Shown here: positions 21,741 through 33,477 of the stretch, one piece after another
Position numbering within the stretch: the first letter of the stretch is position 1
How the letters are laid out: each line of letters begins with the position of its first letter
Origin: Cerrena zonata
Lineage: Eukaryota > Basidiomycota > Agaricomycetes > Polyporales > Cerrenaceae
Direction: 5' to 3'
Assembly: GCA_038087015.1 (NCBI GenBank)
Contig: JASBNA010000003.1
Span: 434,001-498,000, forward strand
Length of the DNA stretch: 64,000 bases
The notes under the pieces: generated by a model
Seen by the model: the letters and a program-made list of their open reading frames with translations, nothing else
Told to the model about the DNA's origin: nothing
Databases searched by the model: none
Program-made: the position numbers and the translations under genes

Positions 21741-23800
21741 CTAAACAGCATGTTTCCCCTTGCGCCTTGCTACAATTGTTCTGGACGTCGCCATGAATGT
21801 CCCACCACAAGCCATAGCGACCTGATAAGAAAGTGGTTTCAATAGGAATGAGACGCTCAGGGTCAGATAACCACTTACGCCTGCGTAGATCGATGGTTTC
21901 CACCACGTGGGGTTACTAGAGCCCAAGAGGGCACCTTCAATAGGTGGACCTGCAGGGATTGAGACACGACGCTCATTATAAAGATAAGCTGATATTATGA
22001 CTCACCGGCCAATCCACCGAGACCAAGTAACGTGAACGCGATGCCCATACGTGCTCTGGACACATGATTCAATGATCATGCAGGGTCTGATAAAACCTTA
22101 TTCACATACCCTATTTCGGACACATCTCTCGCTAACGACGAGTAGACCGGGGCAAGGAGTGTTACAACTTCGAATAAAGTTTAGTAGTCTGGATAATGAC
22201 TTATGAAAGTGAGACTTACGAGAACCGCCGAAAAGCCCGAAAACTACGGAAAAGGCTACTTCACCGCCGACATTCTTCACGCCTAACCACCCGAAGACAA
22301 GGATGGCACACGAGTACATCGAGGCAGCGAGCATGTTTATGACACCAAAGCGTGCCGCTACGAAAGTAGGCACGATACGGCCAATCACAGATACGCCGTT
22401 CAAAATAGTCACCTACGTACATCATCAGAGGGATAATTGGGGCTAATTGGTGACCTGAATGGTATTGCGACTTACGGTATAGAAAGCGAATGTGGTGTTC
22501 AGTCCATGAGTGATTGCGTGAAATTGGAGATAGAAGATGGGGAAATAGAATCCAGAAGTAGACAGAACACCGCTAGAGAAAACAGTAACTATCAACAGTG
22601 CTCCAATCAAACGATTATCAGTTAGAACGTACCCGCAGACAGCGCATACATACGCCCAATCGCGGGAGAACCTCGTTGCACTACTCCAGATACCTAAGAA
22701 ACCTACTGCCTTCTTCGGCGGCAGTCTAGTGCGCATCATAGCAAAGGCGATCACTAGTAGACCTAAAATAAGACCGGCGCTAGCCCGGACACCAGTAGCA
22801 AACCCGACTTTTGGATTGTTGAACAAGTTGTTCAGCATGATAGGATGTAAAGTGGCTCCGAGGGAAGAACCTGCGGCGACAAGTCCCATCGCAATCGGAC
22901 GCCTTCGGCTGAAGTAATGTGATACAATGCTCAAGGAGGGTATATATGTCATTCCCATTGCAAGACCGGCTCCTAGACCTTGGGCAAGGAAAATCTAGGT
23001 ACCTGTTAGCTACAATAGACAGAGGAAGACACGCTAACATACTTGATAATACTGTTCTGGTTTTGCTAAAGAAAGCATGAATAGACAGAAAGCGAGCAAG
23101 ATTGTTCCGCCTGCAATGAGGAAATAGCTGTGAAGATACACCATGAATTATCAACACGATTGTCATTATAGGTTTGGACTGACAAGTATCCTCGATCAAA
23201 GGCCGCTCCCGAGATGAAACCCGTAGACAGAACGAGAAGCAACTGAACGCTTCCAATCCAGCTAGAAGGAAACATGTGAGCTATCCGGGTATGACAATAG
23301 GATGCCTAAGATACCTGATCTGTGATGACGTAAATTTGGTCAAGTAGTGTCGTTCGTAGAAGTCTGCATAAGGATTGTCGGTAAACGGTTACTTTGCATC
23401 GAAAATAGGTATACCTTGGTATACAGCAAACGAGTTGGTATATCTTCGTAGATTTAGATGAATAAGGGCTCATTTAACATTGAGATAAGCATCAACTTAC
23501 CCAAATGTACAAAATTGCACTAACGCGCTGCAAGAGGGGGATATTAGGAGGAACATTGGGTGACATGACTGAGTAACATACGCGCCGGCAACAGTGAGCC
23601 ATGCTTGAGCACCACCTTCAGGAAAGGTGGGACCAGGAGGAGGTTTCGGAACCTCGGATACAGGAATGTCGGGCGAGATTTGCACAACGGGCTCGCCCAC
23701 ACCCTTTTCATTCACTGCGACAGAGCTTCCCTTGCTTTCAGACTATGCAAGACATGATGAGCATGATCCTCATGCGGCTGAACAAAATAGGACTGACCAT
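21741..23800 (-). CDS. MFS transporter 1, monocarboxylate-transporter-like
   Basis: A many-exon gene. The N-terminus after a short Pro-rich cytosolic tail reads FPEGGAQAWLTVAGA and LVQFCTFG; later MGMTYIPSLSIVSHYFSRRR and GLVAAGSSLGATLHP, and a C-terminal stretch NPTWWKPSIYAG. This is the fungal MCT-like (SLC16-type) branch of the major facilitator superfamily with about 12 helices, whose members move monocarboxylates and other small molecules across membranes. The start codon ATG (23800-23798) stands alone before a 55-bp intron (23743-23797) and the reading frame resumes with SESKG. The stop is at 21741-21743. Inference: export or uptake of the cluster product. It shares the start-codon intron and sequence with transporter 2, so the two are paralogues. 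Confidence 0.8.
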
Positions 23801-25076
23801 GTGGAGGGATTGGGTATGCAAGTGCGTATGCTGGTTGAACGGAAAGGAGAAGCGGACCAGGCATAAAGGTGACTACCTTACAGCTTCCCACAGGTAGGGT
23901 GGTGCTGAGGCATGGAACCATCGCGTGTTGGTCGGCGTGTTGCATTGGATCGTAGTTCGGAAGATGTGATTCCTTCTTTGAACTCTGTTTAGGATTCTGC
24001 CGTATCAGCCGAAGCGGATGCAGTCCTGCCTTCAGGGTATAGAGGTCATTTTATGGAGTATCTCCGATGGATGCAGTTCTGTGAATATCATTTGTCAATG
24101 TGAGCTTCGCTGAAACGAAACGCTCCCTGGATTAGCGTAGCGTCGAGTGAGTACAGTAGTGCAAGTTGTTGCAAGATCAATGTCGTGGGAATACCATCGT
24201 GGCGTTGCTCAATTTTTTGCCGATCTCGATTGCAGTTACCGGGGTCCTTGTCCATCATTGTTTGGGACGGCGAGATCGCACCTCCTCTCAGTGACCACAC
24301 TTGCCAGGACTTTTGCCTATTCCTAGTCATTCTGTTGGAAGCATAGTGAAGGTAATACAATACGAACTAACTCGCAAACCACGTAAGCTCAGCTACTCTC
24401 GGAGTTTCGTGGGGCGAGCATGCGTGGTCAGCTGAGCTGAACGAAACGATAATCATAGCACACCAACCTAATTAAACAATCCTCACCAAAAGGACAGCTT
24501 TCAATCTTTGATCTGTGACAAGAACATAGTGTCTAGATTGAACTGCTGCTAACAACGCTGCCCAACAATTTCTGTATGTGAACCATATTCTTTTCATGGA
24601 AACCTGTTCTCATACTGTGGTACTTCTGCAGGGATATCATTCTTGATTCCTCTTTCGAAGTCAGCGTCCGGCCCTAACATTTTGCTTGCATCGTAGCGGT
24701 CTAGGTTCTTCTCGAAAATCCGATGTGGCGTTTGGATACCGGAAACTATCCACCCCCTCATTCTCTAGTAGGGCATCTTAGCTCTGGTGCTTCTGTCGCC
24801 GCTGCCTTGTGGCCGGTCTTCATGGCGCTCTTTCTTCCCAGCACGTTTTACTATTTGAATACGCGCTTTGCGATTGACTGAAGGAAGTCCACCAACCGAG
24901 CTCTACGCCACATTCGTTGCCCGCTTGGCACGTACACTAACTCGATTGAGACATATTCGACTCTTGACGTCATACCATATATTTCCTGCACCTCGCTATT
25001 CTTGTATCCGAGGAGCTTCAAAAGAGTTGAAGCTATCAAACCCTGCATCGATCTTTCTTGGCGTCTACACTCCACG
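23801..25076. other. Divergent promoter region, MFS transporter 1 / desaturase B
   Basis: 1.3 kb between two divergently transcribed cluster genes. Frames found in it are short and without recognisable content. Likely a shared regulatory region; no specific site can be named. Confidence 0.45.
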
Positions 25077-26793
25077 ATGCCGGACAGCAAGTCGCAAACT
25101 ACTTACAACGAAGATGACCTCCCTCAATTCACCCCTATGAAATGGTACATTATCATATCTTTCATTTGTCCAATAGAGCATGAACTGACCGTGAAACGCA
25201 GGACCTACCAAGAAATTCGCTCTGCCATTCCATCACACCTTTTCGTTGCTGATCACACTCGCGGTTTCCTCTATCTGGCACGCGATATTTCATTGGCAAT
25301 GCTGGCATGGAAGTTGGCTACTCTGATTGACCCATTATTTCTGGACCCTGCTGCCCTAAATTCTCTGACGCCTCTTGGAGCGAAGACGCTTCGATGGTGT
25401 GCCTGGGCTATATAGTAAGCTTGTGAAATTTCTAGCTCAACAACGATAGCTTCTAAACTCTGGCTCATAGTTGGTGGTTCCAAAGTCTCATCTTCACCGG
25501 TCTTTGGGTTATAGGGCACGAAGTACGTTGCCTATCTCTATCCTGTATCGTTATAGTCGCTTATCTTGGCATTAGTGTGGTCATAAAGCATTCCATCGAA
25601 ATGCCGTACTCTGCGACGCAATCGGTTTTGTAAGCTTCTCAAAAAGATTGTAGCAATCCCTCCTACAACATATTAAATGCTCGCTTTCCACAGGGACTTC
25701 ACACTTTCGTCTGGATGCCTTACTTCAGTGCTAAGATCATTCATCACCGCCATCACACTGGCAATGGGTCCATGGAAAAGTCAGAACTTTGGGTTCCAAA
25801 GACTAGAAGTGAGAGAGGGATCCCCAATAAACCTCATCACGAGATAGACTGGGACGACTACCTGGGTGATACCCCAATCTATTCCCTCTTACTTTTAATT
25901 CGGCACCAACTCCTTGCTTTCCCTGTCTACATCAGTGAGTCATTCCTTTACGTTATCGTGTCTACTATTCGCATAACTGATCGCCTCTCAGTGTTCAATA
26001 TGTCTGGTCAGAAACGCTACCCGAAGTGGTCGAACCATCTCAATCGTAAGTATTTGTACATTGTCACTGTCTCGCAGGAACCGGGTATCCATTGTATTTC
26101 TTAGCAAATTCCATCTGGTTCAAAACCGAAGAACAACGACGTGCCGTAGTTCTCTCTGATCTCGGTCTACTCATAATGGGTCTCCTTATTCGGATGGCGG
26201 GGCATCATTACGGCTGGTCTGCTGTTACCAAGTACTACGGAATCCCTTGGCTCGCAGTCACACACTGGATCACCATGTTCACATTCATACAGCACACCGA
26301 TCCCGTCATACCCCATTATCGGGATAGAACATGGAACTTCCAAAGAGGGGCAGCATGCACAGTTGACCGAGATTTCCTCGGCTGGCAAGGTCGATTCTTC
26401 CTGCACAATGTTGCGCACGACCATGTGGTACACCACTTTTTCCCCAAGATCCCATTTTGTAAGTAATGTTTCCCTTGCCGCCTCGAGGCTAGCCGACGTC
26501 CACTTCTAATTCTTAAATTTTCCTCAGATAATGGCCCTGAGGCAACCCGCCATCTAAAGGCGTTTATCGGAGATCACTACGTATACTCGGATGAGCCGGT
26601 GTTCAAGACCCTCTGGAACACCTTCAATAATTGTCAATTTGTTGAAGATGAAGGCACGTAGACGTGGCCTGCTTTCTATCTCCGATCACAGTCGGTCTAA
26701 CATTGGTATCTCTACATAGGCTCCATTTTATTCTACCGCGACAAGCACGGACAAGCCAGAAGAAGACCGGCTTCTTCCACAATCTCCCAATAG
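25077..26793 (+). CDS. FAD2-like fatty acid desaturase B
   Basis: Nine exons: 25077-25144, 25202-25414, 25471-25522, 25576-25629, 25694-25934, 25992-26045, 26105-26458, 26528-26653 and 26720-26793, sum 1,236 nt, 411 aa, intact. Histidine boxes: HECGHKAF, HHRHH, HVVHH; also THWITMFTFIQHTDP. An ER membrane di-iron desaturase of the delta-12 family; whether it makes a cis double bond, a triple bond or a conjugated system cannot be read from sequence by eye. The last intron (26654-26719) starts with GC rather than GT. The paralogue has GT at the same place and the frame needs this splice. Transcribed divergently from MFS transporter 1. Confidence 0.92.
26654..26719 (+). other. GC-AG intron in desaturase B
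   Basis: Exon 8 ends GATGAAG and the intron begins GCACGT. The equivalent intron of desaturase A begins GTGAGT at the same codon phase. GC-AG introns are a known minor class spliced by the major spliceosome. Confidence 0.7.
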
Positions 26794-27430
26794 GAGGCTC
26801 GGTAAATCAGTCACCTATCAAACGAACCCAGGCTGCGACGTACACGTCCTTAAAGGACACATATGATCCATGTTTACTCCACCTATAGAGATAACCTATG
26901 TGCTTTCATCTCAGTTGTCCACGACGTGGGTACAGGGTGATGCAGAAGACAAAGATCGGTATATCTCAACACACCTACCGCGCGTGGCGTTCCGGCACCA
27001 TTGTCACAACGTGAGAGCTGAGCGCTGAGCGCTGATCTGCCCTATTCTTAAAACACAAGGTATCTCTGCAAGCAGCTTGCACTGCTATCTACATGTATCT
27101 CTTCAATTGATTTGAGTGCAATGACGTCCTAAATCAGATACTGATGCTTTAACGATGATCGCGGAAAGGTCGCAGGACTGTGATATATGGGGTTGCTTTC
27201 TACGGCGGTTCTCTGACTTGCCTTGTGCCTCGATTCTGGAGCTATTGAAATCATGAAGGGGTAGAAGAAGGAGAAGACGCATTTGGGGTATTACTCACCC
27301 GCGCTCTCCGGAGAACTTGAGCTTATCCAATGGCCTTCCGAAAAACTGAGGATCCGGACGCAAGGCATCTGTGTATTGGAACCGTTCTACATGCAGCTAC
27401 GGTGACATTGAACAGCATGGTGCCTACGAT
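26794..27430. other. Tail-to-tail spacer between desaturases B and C
   Basis: 3' flanks of two convergent genes. A short repeat GAGCGCTGAGCGCTGA occurs near 27013-27035. No gene seen. Confidence 0.5.
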
Positions 27431-29016
27431 CTATATGTCCGATTTCACCGCTCGCATCGCCTGACCCTTTCTATCCTTGTAAAATAGAATTCCGCCGCTG
27501 TCTTCAACGAACATGCATCTGTAAAAAGTGCGATAGAGAGCGTAAAAGGTGTTCTATTTCCCATATGATCTATCAGGTGTCCAGATATGAGGAGAAGAAG
27601 GACTGGCTGGACGTACGGTTGAGTCATAATTGTAGTCATCCTTGAGAATAGGTTTAATTGCGTTGGTCACTTCAGGTTGATTATCTGGTGGGAGAAAGTC
27701 AAGGTTGGCAAGTTGTGGACTGCACTGATTTACACGTACAAAAAGGGATGTTAGGAAACAGGTGATGAGCAACATGGTCATGGGAAATCTAGAAAGGATT
27801 TGAAGTTAGTTTTGTAAAACAATCGGAGTGATGTATAACTTACGTTATGCAAGAAAAAGCGGCCTACCCAACCCAACAAGGGTCGATCTACAGTGGCGAG
27901 AGCACCCCGTAACCAGTTCCATTCTCCCGAACGATAATGTGGAATCGTAGGGTCAGAATGTTGCAAGTAAGTTAACATCACTATCCAATGATTTGTGATC
28001 TTCCATTCATATTTAGTACCGAGAGAGATATACAAGAGCATCAACTGAGAACTCACAAGATATGGGATGAAGTATAACTTCACAACGTTGAGAAAACCAG
28101 AAGTACGGGACCATTGTATGAGCACAAGGGACATGATGAGGACCCCAACGTCTGAGAGAATTATCAGATGGCGATCTTTTGGTCTGAATAGGGGAGACAT
28201 TGGAGAGAAATGCTACGATAGGAGTTAGCACGATGAGAAATGTTGAACGGAAAGCCGACCTACGTTTGTTCCTTTCGGATATGCACGAGACCCCATTGCA
28301 TTGTAGAAAATATAGCTGTGCCATCCGAGTAGTTGCATGAACACAAGGCGAATTAAAACGAAAAGTGGCGCATCCTCCAAAAGCTCTGTGTAGTCCATCG
28401 GAGTGGCTTTAGACTCCTCTGGCAGCTTAAGTTCTGAGCGAGTTGGAGGCACAAAATTCTCATCTCTTTCGAGCGAGTTAGTGAATTTCTTCAGAGATAG
28501 GGGTATTAGGTAAATACGTAGGGATAAAATTCGAGAACGTACGTGATGCATATAATGTGTGTACCTCCATGCAAAGTGTGGCACTAGTAGGAAGGAGTGT
28601 AATACGAAGCCGATTGTGTAATTCGCTTCGTAGTACTCAGAGAGATTCCCATGGCCTGCTTCGTGCGCTGTGGAGTAGCCATGTTAGAATGCTCTAGAGA
28701 AGGAGAAACATGAATGCATACCTAAACACCAAAAGCCAGCCCAAGCGATGCTTTGCCAGTACCAGTAGAAGACCCAGAGCGTCCCTCGTGTCAAGGGTGG
28801 CGCCGCTAGAAGTGCTTCTGAATTGATATACCCAGCAGCATAGTAGAGCAAAGCCGAAAACGCTAGGTCCCTTGCGATGTAAATAAGCGAGCGGCCGAGC
28901 CTCTTTGACCTAAGATGGGGAGGAATGGCTGCTTGTATATCAGAGAACCTGACAGACGTAGGCGCAAATGGCTGCGCTCTACGTGCGTCGTATATGGGGT
29001 CCACAACCACTGCCAT
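27431..29016 (-). CDS. FAD2-like fatty acid desaturase C (diverged)
   Basis: Eight exons on the minus strand: 28722-29016, 28543-28667, 28264-28488, 28057-28212, 27844-27999, 27740-27788, 27617-27684 and 27431-27553, sum 1,197 nt, 398 aa, intact. Histidine boxes differ from A and B: HEAGHG, HYMHH and HVAHH, with MLTYLQHSDPTIPHY. The family and fold are clear. The changed first two boxes show it is a separate branch and may have another regio- or chemoselectivity (inference). An in-frame ATG 14 codons upstream (29058) is an alternative start. The tail FVEDSGGILFYKDRKGQA matches A and B, but the last intron of those genes is absent here. Confidence 0.9.
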
Positions 29017-29058
29017 TGGAGCTAAAGGAGGTGATAGAAGATGGAGAATTAGATGCAT

Positions 29059-29697
29059 GCAAAGAAGTTTAAAGAGCAGAGGCTATCATAGCCGCAGTCT
29101 TCTTCGGAACAGGCCATTCCTAGAAACTGTCATTCGAGGAAGGTCAGTTTCCGCGATGTAACATCTTCAAACGGAGTATACGGGCAAGGGAAAACCTATT
29201 ATAAGCTCAAACTCAGTGCCAGTTATTGGTATGTAGAGTTGAGCATGAATGATATGGTGACCTCGATCCAACCGCAGTGACATAGGTCTCAGGTTAAGAT
29301 CAAAGAATAGCATTATGTACAGTATGGCAGTTGGATAACAAGTACCGGCAGTCACGGTGCTATTTTTAGAAGAGGATAACATTCGATGGGACCCCTGGTA
29401 CCACCGGTATGAAGAACTGCAGCCGATGGAATGGAAATCGAGTTAGTTATAGCGTTATAACTTACTTCAAGGATATGCAAATTTGGGGTAATTGGATATC
29501 GATGACACGCACGTATTGACAATTGCTTTCAAGTTATAATTAGTACGGCCCTAGTGAACGAAGATAGTGTATTAAGTGTACAACAAATTGCATAGTACAG
29601 TACGAGTACAGCTAATAAAGCATAGTACAAAGTCCCACCAATGATAACAAATAAACATCCCAATCACAAGGAATCTGATAGACAAGAAATTCCGCGA
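29059..29697. other. Promoter of desaturase C and 3' flank of the DUF6534 gene
   Basis: AT-rich spacer. No coding or RNA gene recognised. Confidence 0.5.
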
Positions 29698-31731
29698 CTA
29701 CAGAGGAGGGTATTTTCCAGAGAGTCCGTCTTCCACATCATGCTCTTCCGCAGGCGTGTCTATCTGATGCGACTGATTATAAGGTAAGAATGATCATCAG
29801 CAGAGGTTGACAATATATGAACATGTCCGAGTCCTACCTTGTTACTAATGTCATGCATACTATCATCGTGGTCGACCACCTTGGACGTTTCCTGGAATAT
29901 TTCTATGTGACGCTGTACATGACAAATCAGAATGAGGCGTGTTAATCATTATTGTCATGTCACTTGCCATAGTAGTGGGCGGAGCAGGATTTGATCGCAC
30001 CCTGTCAGATAATTCGGTTGAGTTCAAGGTGTTGATCTTCTTCCGAAGAATTTGGCGGGCATTGAGCCTATTTAGTGCAAAATCGGTCTGCTGCGATCAA
30101 TTGGGGTTGAAGTGGAGTACGTACGTTCCGAGGAATGAATTTGCATATACTGTAATATGCAGTCAGCGAGCCATATTGAGCAAGCAAAATATGATGCTTG
30201 AGATAGTGTACTCACGTTTACTGGATAATTGAACAAGTCCGGCAAACAGTAGACTTTCTTTCAAGAATACAAACTAGAAAATATGAGTTTTGACCGTACT
30301 TTATTACACATATTACTATCTTGGACTTACCGTCAATACAATTGTAATGGAAACCAGCCTAGAAAATTGACATTATTTTCTGAAAGAATTATAAGACTCT
30401 AAAAATAACCCACATAGTAATCGCTCCAGTGTTAACAGCATACGCGATGAGCGAATGAATAAGATGGTCTGTTCTGTATTGCCATCAGTGACATCCTGGT
30501 GTGATGCGCATGAACTACGTACTCCTTGAAACCGCTACGACCTCTGCGAAGATAATACATGAGTGTCAAGGCGATCAGCAAATCCACTGCAGCAGAAAGC
30601 CCGAGCCCGGTACTAAGCGTGAACTACAGAGCATCGTGTCAAGAATGTAACAGGCGTAGCGAGTAATAGATCAAAACGCACCAGAGGTCCCACTTTGGCA
30701 CGGAAGACACTCCATGTACCGAGTCTGTATGTCAGGGCCGACGTGGCTAAAAGGATAGTGATAATGTTCATATCAAACCCACAGAACAGGACGACAATGA
30801 ATTACCTAGACCGAATGCTGAGAGGTGGGTGTTAGCGTCGGTGCATATAAAAAAATTAAATGGGACTTACAAATTCGAAGCAGAAGCATAAAGCCCTAAA
30901 GAGCATTGTTGGTCAAAGTAATTCATAGATTTAAAGCGACTCACGATCAGGACAGTGAGGGCGATATTCCTCTTGCTCACTAGGGTCAAGGATCAACAAC
31001 GTGTTGACAGTACAACTTAGCTTGGCACTTACGCATGTAGATCCGCATCACATAGAACCTACAGAATCTTCAGAACAGACCGATCATTCATCAAGTTTAA
31101 GCTACTCACCCCTGAGCGAATGCAACAATGACCATCTGAACGGGTCGGACATAAGTCATCAAGCCACCGTCAATAGACGCGAAACCCACTTACTCCTGAG
31201 GTAACACATGCCTATCATCCGAGATGATCGTTAGTGTTAGCTAAGTGTGTATTGTAATCCGGCCAGTAGACTTACCCCCGCGCTCCTGCAAGTGTGCGAT
31301 CAGCGAAGATCATCGGAGGTATCGTGTCATGGCTGTATACTCACCAAATGATATGCCCAATTGCACCGACTTGTCCGAAGTCAGTAATGAGATAGAAATA
31401 TGTCATATGAATCGTAAAGACGGTATGCGCCGTTTCCAGCACCCTGAAATCATGGTGTCAACATACCGATCCTGATTGTTCGTCAAAGAAACAAAGGACT
31501 TACATCACACAGGCAACAACGCCCCGAAGGAACCGAGTATCCTCGTGGCCATAATTTAAATAGTAAATGTACGTTTGTGCGACTGTGATTCCATACAGTC
31601 TATAGGAAGGAGTCGGTTAATCAAAGATTCATACAGAAGCCAGTTAAAGGTTGTGGCTCTCACATAAGAGATATACATATCTCTATAAAGAAGCCGCTCA
31701 TGAGCTCTTGAATGGTAGGACCTTCAGCCAT
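29698..31731 (-). CDS. DUF6534-type seven-helix membrane protein
   Basis: Many short exons on the minus strand. Starting at ATG 31731: MAEGPTIQELMSG, then LYGITVAQTYIYYLNYGHED, VLETAHTVFTIHMTYFYL, FYVMRIYM, LSKRNIALTVLI, ATSALTYRLGTWSVF, TLSTGLGLSAAVDLLIALTLMYYLRR, and a tail ending LSGKYPPL. This is the layout of a basidiomycete integral membrane family (DUF6533/6534, about seven helices) of unknown function. Exons of the core are in phase. The joint near 29930-30160, just before the cytosolic tail, was not fully resolved. It lies within the candidate cluster between desaturase C and transporter 2, but this family is large in mushrooms and often unlinked to metabolism. Confidence 0.75.
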
Positions 31732-33477
31732 CGTGATCGCAGGGAGGAGCGAATGTGAGAGGGGAAGTTTTCTAGAGCACAAAACTTAGTACAGAGAACA
31801 TCAATCTAGGTATAAATACATAGAAAGACTCACAGTACTCGCAAGGTGCTTCCGTCTACCACAAACGCCACAAAGCTGGCGCCTCAAATAAATGATGATG
31901 TGAATTCAAACCTCAAACAGCGAAGACGCAAAAGTGATTGTTACAGGATCAGCCCAGGAGTCTTCTTCGAATGGTTGTCAGTGTCAACCGAGTCATAGAC
32001 ACGTCTGATCACCAAAAAAAGCACGCCGGTATAGCCCTCACAGAAAGGACGGGGATCCTTGCAAGATAATTTTGAAATATCGTCCTTACAAAGAAGGGTC
32101 CGAGAAGAAGCGGGAAGAAGTAAGGGAACAAGCGTAGTCAACACTGCCCTCTTCAAGTCTCATAGGGGGCCCGGAGTCAGACTAGAATGCGACCTCCTGC
32201 CGCTCACCGCAATGCTTCCTTCACCCTTGTCCACGCGCGGCTGTCAGTTGCTCCATTGATACGGCGAAGTGCGCATTACCACCCATTCACCGGTTGACAC
32301 GGCATCAGGCGTCCGACTGATTGGAGGTTGTTGCTGGTCAATGACTCGCGACCCCGACAAAGTTTGATCATCGGGGTTGAAGAACATGACATGACCCACC
32401 TACGGCCAAATGCTGAGTAAAAGGCTGTAAAAAAAACTTCACCTGCAGGAGCGGAGGGATTAGCTATGTGCCTCACAGTGGATATGAAATTTAGTTTCTT
32501 CTTCGGCTAAGAATAGATTTGAGTGTTGGCATCATCTGATAAGAAAGAAGTCCAACCTGCAATGCCTTCAGTCCTCACGAGGCCTCATAAGTGGTCACGA
32601 TTCCAGCCACTTATCGCATAATCTGCGGAAATTTACAGACAGTAAGTGTAATGAATCGATCTGAGTCGCCACAAGTACCAATTATGAATGTCAGTTGGGA
32701 TATCGTAGAGTTGAAGTGGAAGGTGACGTACCAGAATTAACGAGGACGGACCACGCATCTCCGATTTGGCTGCAGCATCGTGATGGTTCACAGTAGGAGG
32801 GGAGTAATCCCGTTGCCTCTCATGGATGTATGTGCAGATATCAAAGAATTTGGAAGTTAGATGTCAAGGTAAGTTACGTTGGGTAAATATACATTTGGCA
32901 GTTCACATGGTCCAAAAGGCAACAGGAACCTTTCCTGTCCGTCCCTGTTAAGTGTGCCCCTATTCCGTGTCGAGGACGGACGGTTGTAAGTTTCAAGTTA
33001 TCTGCCAGTGGTGGCAGGGAATGATGATTGTGACGATGACCGTGTCGGCAACAAACCATTTTCAATTTTGATCGCCAAGGCTCGGCAACTTGATCAATGA
33101 CGATCGGTACCTTTGGTCTCAGTTGGTCTCATTCGGTCTCATCATTCGGGAAGAACGGATGCACTTTGTTTTGTTTTGAATCCGTCTTTATTTCTCCCAA
33201 GACATGTCAGACATAGCACATGCTTTTACGTACCACCACTTGATGATGAGCCACAACCTCTGTCTGTGTCATGGAGATAACGATAATAATATTTCTAGAA
33301 AAATATCGTATGATCATTTCAAAAACACGGCGTACACCTATCACGAAAATACATGAGCGTAACAAAACCCAATACTACCATTATACTATGAAGACATTAA
33401 AAGGACTATACAAGCAAAGTCTCTTCGCGCCATTATCGTAACCTAAAACTTGAAAGTTCAAGGACATTGACATCGCC
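31732..33477. other. Intergenic region, 1.7 kb
   Basis: Contains the DUF6534 promoter, the 3' flank of MFS transporter 2 and a 3 x 10 bp tandem repeat at 33113-33142. Open frames of 63-71 codons occur but show no coding character. Nothing else identified. Confidence 0.45.
33113..33142. repeat. Short tandem repeat, 3 x 10 bp
   Basis: Three copies of a TTGGTCTCAT-like unit (TTGGTCTCAG, TTGGTCTCAT, TCGGTCTCAT) lie head to tail. Could be a chance microsatellite or clustered binding sites. Confidence 0.8.
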
